DNA of 64,000 nt. Source: Candidatus Sericytochromatia bacterium. GTDB taxonomy: Bacteria > Cyanobacteriota > Sericytochromatia > UBA7694. The notes under the pieces were generated by a model, which saw only the letters and a list, made by a program, of their open reading frames with translations, had not been told where the DNA came from and made no database searches. Every line of letters starts with the position of its first letter. Position 1 is the stretch's first letter. Below are positions 60,678 through 64,000 of this stretch, piece by piece. Location: assembly GCA_018780035.1 (NCBI GenBank), contig JADMKE010000036.1, positions 1 to 64,000 of the forward strand, written 5' to 3'. The translations under genes were made by a program, and so were the position numbers.

Positions 60678-62621
60678 TTAAGCCAAAAACTGCAGTAAGG
60701 CATCCAGACAATCCTGGGGAATGCCATTGCGCCAGGTATCGTGCCGCAGCGAAGCTGCGTGTTTGCCACTGTAAAAAGCGGTGTTTTCGCCGTCCAAACG
60801 CCCACAAATTTGGGTGAATTTGTCCTGTTGTGGGTGCAGCACCAAATGCGGAAAGCCCTGCGGCAAGCGCAAAGCTTGCTCAAAAGGCTGGTCAGGCAGG
60901 CCACCTTTGGCCAATTCGGCTTGCAAAGCCTGGGGTGAGACCCCATGGCATTGTCCCAAATAGAAAAGCAGATCCATCGGTTTTTTGACAGGAGAATCCA
61001 ACACCAGCCTTTCAATCAGCGGGTGCACGCCACTTAAAAGCACCGCCGAGATACAGGCATAAGAGGCAGCCATCAGCGTCAAACCGGGGCATTGCCAAAA
61101 CTGGGCCAGGTATTCGAGCAAATACCAAAGCAATTGGGTCTCAAGGACACCCCCACCCAAAAGCCGCTGGCCCTGGGGATTTTGTCCACCCAGATAGGCG
61201 ATCAAAAAACGGCCTTCGAGCCCAGCGGCCTGCAAAGCCGCCACCAAAGGCAAAGCCGCTTCGGGCTTGGCGCGAAAACCCGGCAAAAGCAAATAGGTAC
61301 GTTCACAGGCTCCCACCGAGACCACCAAGAGTTCCAAAAACGCCCGTTCGGGCCAGGGCGAAAGTGAGAGCCGAAAATGCCGCTTGTTCTGATCTTGGCC
61401 GAGATAGCGCTCAGCAAAACCCAGATCCATCGGCAGGGGATCGTGGCAATAAATATCCGTGGGACGGTGCCCCCCTTCCGGCAGGGCCAGATCTGACCAA
61501 TGGCGGTAAGGCATGACCTGCAGGCGGGGAGAAATCCGCACAGGCTCAGCGGTTTCAGTCTGGCTTTGATTGAGTCTTTGCTTTAATGCTTGAGTAAGCC
61601 CGCGATTCAGGCCACTTTGCAGGCAATCTTGCAAAGCCAGCGGACTGCTTCCCGCAGGCCAGATCTCTGGCAAAAACAAAGGGGCATTATGCTGCCTGCG
61701 CGGCATGGCCAAAGCCAGCAAGAGCGGGTTTTGGGCCCGCAGGGGAAGGCGATAATCGGAGGCGATTTCCAGAACTGCGGCCACATCTGACTCAGAGCGA
61801 AAGGGAATTTCGGCCTGAGGCCCCGAAAGGGATTGCGCAAAAAAAGGCAGGGGCTCAGCATCTACGGGCAACCAGGTCAACAGGGGCTCCAAAAACACCT
61901 CATAAGCACTCTGCAATTCGGGTTCGGGCAAATTGAGTGACAAAACCGAAGGCCGCGATTCCGCCTGCCTGAGTTTGGGACTGAAATAAGCCAGATATTG
62001 CTGCCAATCGGGCTTCAACAATAATTGGGCAAAGGGACTCGGTTGAATTTTGGGGCCGGTATCAAGCAGGCAGAAATCGGTCTCTTGCCAAACCAGATTT
62101 TTGGGTGACAGATCGAGCAGATAGCCCTTTGCGCGATAAAAATCTGCGGCTTGGCTCAACAGCCTTTCCACGGCCAAGGTCTGAATCTGGGTCGGGGACT
62201 GTTCCACCAGCAAAGCCTGCAAGGTGGGACCCGACACCCACTCTTTGAGCAGCACCGTCTCGGAAGCCGCCAAGACAGGCGCAACAGACCAGCCTGCCGC
62301 TTGCAAAAGCCGTGCCACTTCGGCCTCGGTGGCCAAAAGTTGGCGCAGAAAGGCCACCGAGGCGCGAATCTGTTTGAGCGCGTAGATTTGCTCTCCGTCG
62401 CAGACCTGTACGCAATAGACAGAACCAATCAAACCGGCTCCAGCAAAGGCCAAAACCCGGTAGAGCTGCCGGCCAATAGGCAAACAGGCACCCACGGGAA
62501 GAACAACCGAAGCCGCCAATAATTGCTGTTTGAGTCGGGGACTCTTGACAACAGCACTGAGCAGCCCCAGTTGTTCGTCTGAAAGTTTTAAAAAAGCCGT
62601 CTGCACAAGACTAGCTCCCAA
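60678..62621 (-). CDS. Protein kinase-like / alpha-beta-hydrolase fusion protein
   Basis: A 647-residue two-domain protein. Residues about 50-215 look like a protein-kinase fold: glycine loop AGLIGSVYCVQV, Lys in YALKQI, Glu in ATEAEVARLL, catalytic DLSPKNLVW and metal-binding Asp in FCLLDTG. After an unrecognised middle, the last 220 residues have an alpha/beta-hydrolase pattern: LLPGFRAKPEAALPLVAALQ, nucleophile region LMAASYACISAV (A-x-S-x-A rather than G-x-S-x-G), LVLDSPVKKP, Asp in LHPQQDKFT and His in YSGKHAAS. Kinase residues all seem present. It follows the TerB-like gene by 15 nt and is probably co-transcribed with it. Substrates are unknown. Confidence 0.65.
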   Translation of the reverse strand: MGASLVQTAFLKLSDEQLGLLSAVVKSPRLKQQLLAASVVLPVGACLPIGRQLYRVLAFAGAGLIGSVYCVQVCDGEQIYALKQIRASVAFLRQLLATEAEVARLLQAAGWSVAPVLAASETVLLKEWVSGPTLQALLVEQSPTQIQTLAVERLLSQAADFYRAKGYLLDLSPKNLVWQETDFCLLDTGPKIQPSPFAQLLLKPDWQQYLAYFSPKLRQAESRPSVLSLNLPEPELQSAYEVFLEPLLTWLPVDAEPLPFFAQSLSGPQAEIPFRSESDVAAVLEIASDYRLPLRAQNPLLLALAMPRRQHNAPLFLPEIWPAGSSPLALQDCLQSGLNRGLTQALKQRLNQSQTETAEPVRISPRLQVMPYRHWSDLALPEGGHRPTDIYCHDPLPMDLGFAERYLGQDQNKRHFRLSLSPWPERAFLELLVVSVGACERTYLLLPGFRAKPEAALPLVAALQAAGLEGRFLIAYLGGQNPQGQRLLGGGVLETQLLWYLLEYLAQFWQCPGLTLMAASYACISAVLLSGVHPLIERLVLDSPVKKPMDLLFYLGQCHGVSPQALQAELAKGGLPDQPFEQALRLPQGFPHLVLHPQQDKFTQICGRLDGENTAFYSGKHAASLRHDTWRNGIPQDCLDALLQFLA

Positions 62622-62636
62622 AGGAGCCTGGGCAAC

Positions 62637-63086
62637 CTAGAGCAGAGCTTTGCGCAAGCGTTTGACCGCATGCTCCATCTCAACCAGGGCTTCGATGGAC
62701 TTGACGACAGAAGGTTCCACAGCCAGAATTTGAGCCATTTTCTGGACTGCCGCTTTTTCTTCTGTGGCATAAACGCCATCGGCACGGCTGACTTCGATCG
62801 CATCGCGAATCAGCAAGCGGGCACGTTTGCCCCCTTTGGTAAAGTCGGGCAGCAGGGCCTCCAAAGTGGTCGAAGAGGGATCAAAATCTGTAATCGCCTG
62901 AATGGCATCCTCTGAGGCACCCACCCGTTTCAGGCCTTTTAACAGCGCCTGCCACTCAGACTCAGCAATATCTCCATCAGCAGCGATCACCCATTTGAGG
63001 GCTTTGAGATAGTTCAGGGCCTGCTCAGGGGATTTGGGTTGTCTGCCATAACGTTGCTCTACGGCCTGTGTATCGTATTGACTCAT
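62637..63086 (-). CDS. TerB-like (tellurite resistance/COG3793-type) helical protein
   Basis: A 149-residue helical protein. KWVIAADGDIAESEWQALLK and EVSRADGVYATEEKAAVQKM are two copies of the acidic A-D-G-x-(I/V/Y)-x-x-x-E pattern typical of TerB/DUF533 domains, which bind metal with these Asp/Glu residues. ATG 63086 was chosen because AAAGGTGG lies about 11 nt upstream and the longer frame adds unrelated residues. TerB domains often accompany kinase-like or membrane stress modules, and the kinase-hydrolase gene follows directly. Confidence 0.75.
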   Translation of the reverse strand: MSQYDTQAVEQRYGRQPKSPEQALNYLKALKWVIAADGDIAESEWQALLKGLKRVGASEDAIQAITDFDPSSTTLEALLPDFTKGGKRARLLIRDAIEVSRADGVYATEEKAAVQKMAQILAVEPSVVKSIEALVEMEHAVKRLRKALL

Positions 63087-63269
63087 TTTGAAAATAGTCC
63101 ACCTTTGATCTGCTGAATTTAACAGGAACATACGCCTGTAGTATACGCCGACCCAACCCTTCAGAGTCAGATTTAATGATTAAAACTCGGTAAAGCCAGG
63201 CAGACTTTGAACCGTTCAAGGCTATAATCGTTATGAAGACCAATTTATAAGAGGAGACTGTCAGCCACT

Positions 63270-64000
63270 ATGGGAGATATCAAGCGCCTGGGAAGCGGTT
63301 TTGCCCTTTCTTCCTCCTCTCCCATTTTTCGCGGCTCGCTCTCGATGCCCAAAATGACCGTAGGCCAAATCGACATGCCTTCGATCTCACAGAAACAGGT
63401 TTTGGGAAACATCGACAGCCAACAAATGGCGGTGGCCCAGGCCATAGATCAATCTGTCAGAAGTGTCAGCCAGGCCTTTCAGAGCAGCAGTCAGTTTTCA
63501 ATTAAAACCGCAGATGGTCGCAGTGTTCCGGCAGCCCGATTTCTGTCCCCCGATGAACTCAAACAGTTGGATCGTCTGCCGCCCCATTTGCAGCGCAAGA
63601 TTCTGGATGTCAGCTCTGTGCGTGGCAGCAACAACTCCCAGATTCAAGCCGAGTTAAGCAAAAATATCAAAGCCGTGATTGCAGATCTGGCCGAAGCCAA
63701 TGAACTGACCTTTACAGGAAAAGATGGCAGGGATTGGACCGTACGCAATTTGCTCGATCTGGCCAATGCTGTCAATCAAATGCCCATCAGTCACCGTCAA
63801 CAGCTCGAAGGTGTGACCTTTGTGCGGGATGATGAACCTGATTTTGGCTACAAAGACCACGCCCCCGACCTGCTCGAAAAAATGGCCAATAAAATGGTGG
63901 CAGGGCATTATGATTTGCGCACACGTGCTGTGATTCTCTATGATCGTGGCCTGCAAGACAGCTTCCCGGTTTTAGACGCCGATCTGCAACAGAATTTACG
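63270..64000 (+). CDS. N-terminal part of a zincin-type (ATLF-like) protein, runs off right edge
   Basis: An open frame of 243 codons without stop at the window end. ATG 63270 follows GAGGAGA by about 12 nt. The first 130 residues are low-complexity and Ser/Gln-rich. Then come FTGKDGRDWTVRNLLDLANA, MPISHRQQLEGVTFVRDDE and HYDLRTRAVILYDRGLQD, which resemble the strands before the HExxH site of anthrax lethal factor-like peptidases. The expected HExxH would lie just beyond the window. It has no signal peptide, like the zincin-type protein at 20105. Confidence 0.6.
   Translation, partial: MGDIKRLGSGFALSSSSPIFRGSLSMPKMTVGQIDMPSISQKQVLGNIDSQQMAVAQAIDQSVRSVSQAFQSSSQFSIKTADGRSVPAARFLSPDELKQLDRLPPHLQRKILDVSSVRGSNNSQIQAELSKNIKAVIADLAEANELTFTGKDGRDWTVRNLLDLANAVNQMPISHRQQLEGVTFVRDDEPDFGYKDHAPDLLEKMANKMVAGHYDLRTRAVILYDRGLQDSFPVLDADLQQNL

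Noticed and set aside
1-64000. CRISPR array, tRNA, rRNA, insertion sequence or prophage
   Set aside because: No regularly spaced repeats, cloverleaf T-arm/acceptor combinations, rRNA segments, IS transposase (other than the Rpn-type nuclease) or phage structural genes were seen on either strand.

Overview
The window is a dense bacterial chromosome segment of roughly balanced base composition. Almost every base is coding and no gene-free stretch exceeds about 300 bases. Flagellin, lipoproteins with clear lipoboxes and a probable outer-membrane beta-barrel protein point to a motile bacterium with an outer membrane. A DUF3084 protein, a DUF2993 protein, SpoVS, a large PHA locus and big PAS/GAF hybrid kinases fit a non-photosynthetic relative of Cyanobacteria (Melainabacteria, Sericytochromatia or Blackallbacteria type). 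That placement is inference from gene content only. I saw no rRNA, tRNA, CRISPR array, insertion sequence or prophage.

Layout. 1-232: start of a flagellin gene, reading off the left edge. 410-8697: a consensus promoter and four two-component genes (OmpR regulator, REC-kinase, PAS kinase, large hybrid kinase). 8686-12219 (minus): a five-gene polyhydroxyalkanoate operon, phasin-phaB-phaR/E-like-phaC-phaC. 12349-15614 (minus): a rearranged accessory island with an intact VapBC pair, a decayed second vapB, an orphan tail of unknown origin, two Imm11-like immunity genes and a P13-like membrane protein with a truncated second copy of its tail. 15739-19997: acyl-CoA ligase followed after 2 nt by a STAND/SARP regulator. 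20105-27215: two giant proteins without signal peptides, the first with a zincin signature. 27218-27982: DDAH-like amidinohydrolase.

28000-31415 (minus): a compact four-gene tailoring cluster (DegT aminotransferase, TylF-type methyltransferase, PhyH oxygenase, hexapeptide-repeat membrane protein). 31646-38544: accessory genes and remnants (Rpn-type nuclease, HicB remnant, Xre regulator with a palindromic candidate operator, MntA with a truncated HEPN partner) around a surface lipoprotein and a TPR/beta-barrel protein. 38770-46826: PPTase, a hydrolase-like protein, a degenerate PEP-synthase-like protein divergent from an isochorismate synthase gene (menaquinone or siderophore route), DUF3084, a ferritin-like protein and DUF423. 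46922-50456: two lipoproteins, one with six tandem modules, one a HEIGH metalloprotease. 50672-52106: trxA, a bidirectional terminator, and spoVS coupled to a DUF2993 gene. 52256-55648: a coiled-coil protein and a second PhyH oxygenase. 55835-60249: a beta-propeller lipoprotein and a biotin carboxylase-BCCP fusion. 60405-64000: a small membrane protein, a kinase-hydrolase fusion, a TerB-like protein, and the start of another zincin-type protein running off the right edge.

The most unusual items are the duplicated toxin/immunity island, the kinase-hydrolase fusion, the paired phaC genes, the signal-less zincin-type giants and the four-gene tailoring cluster. Several toxin-antitoxin genes survive only as fragments, so this chromosome appears to gain and lose such modules repeatedly.
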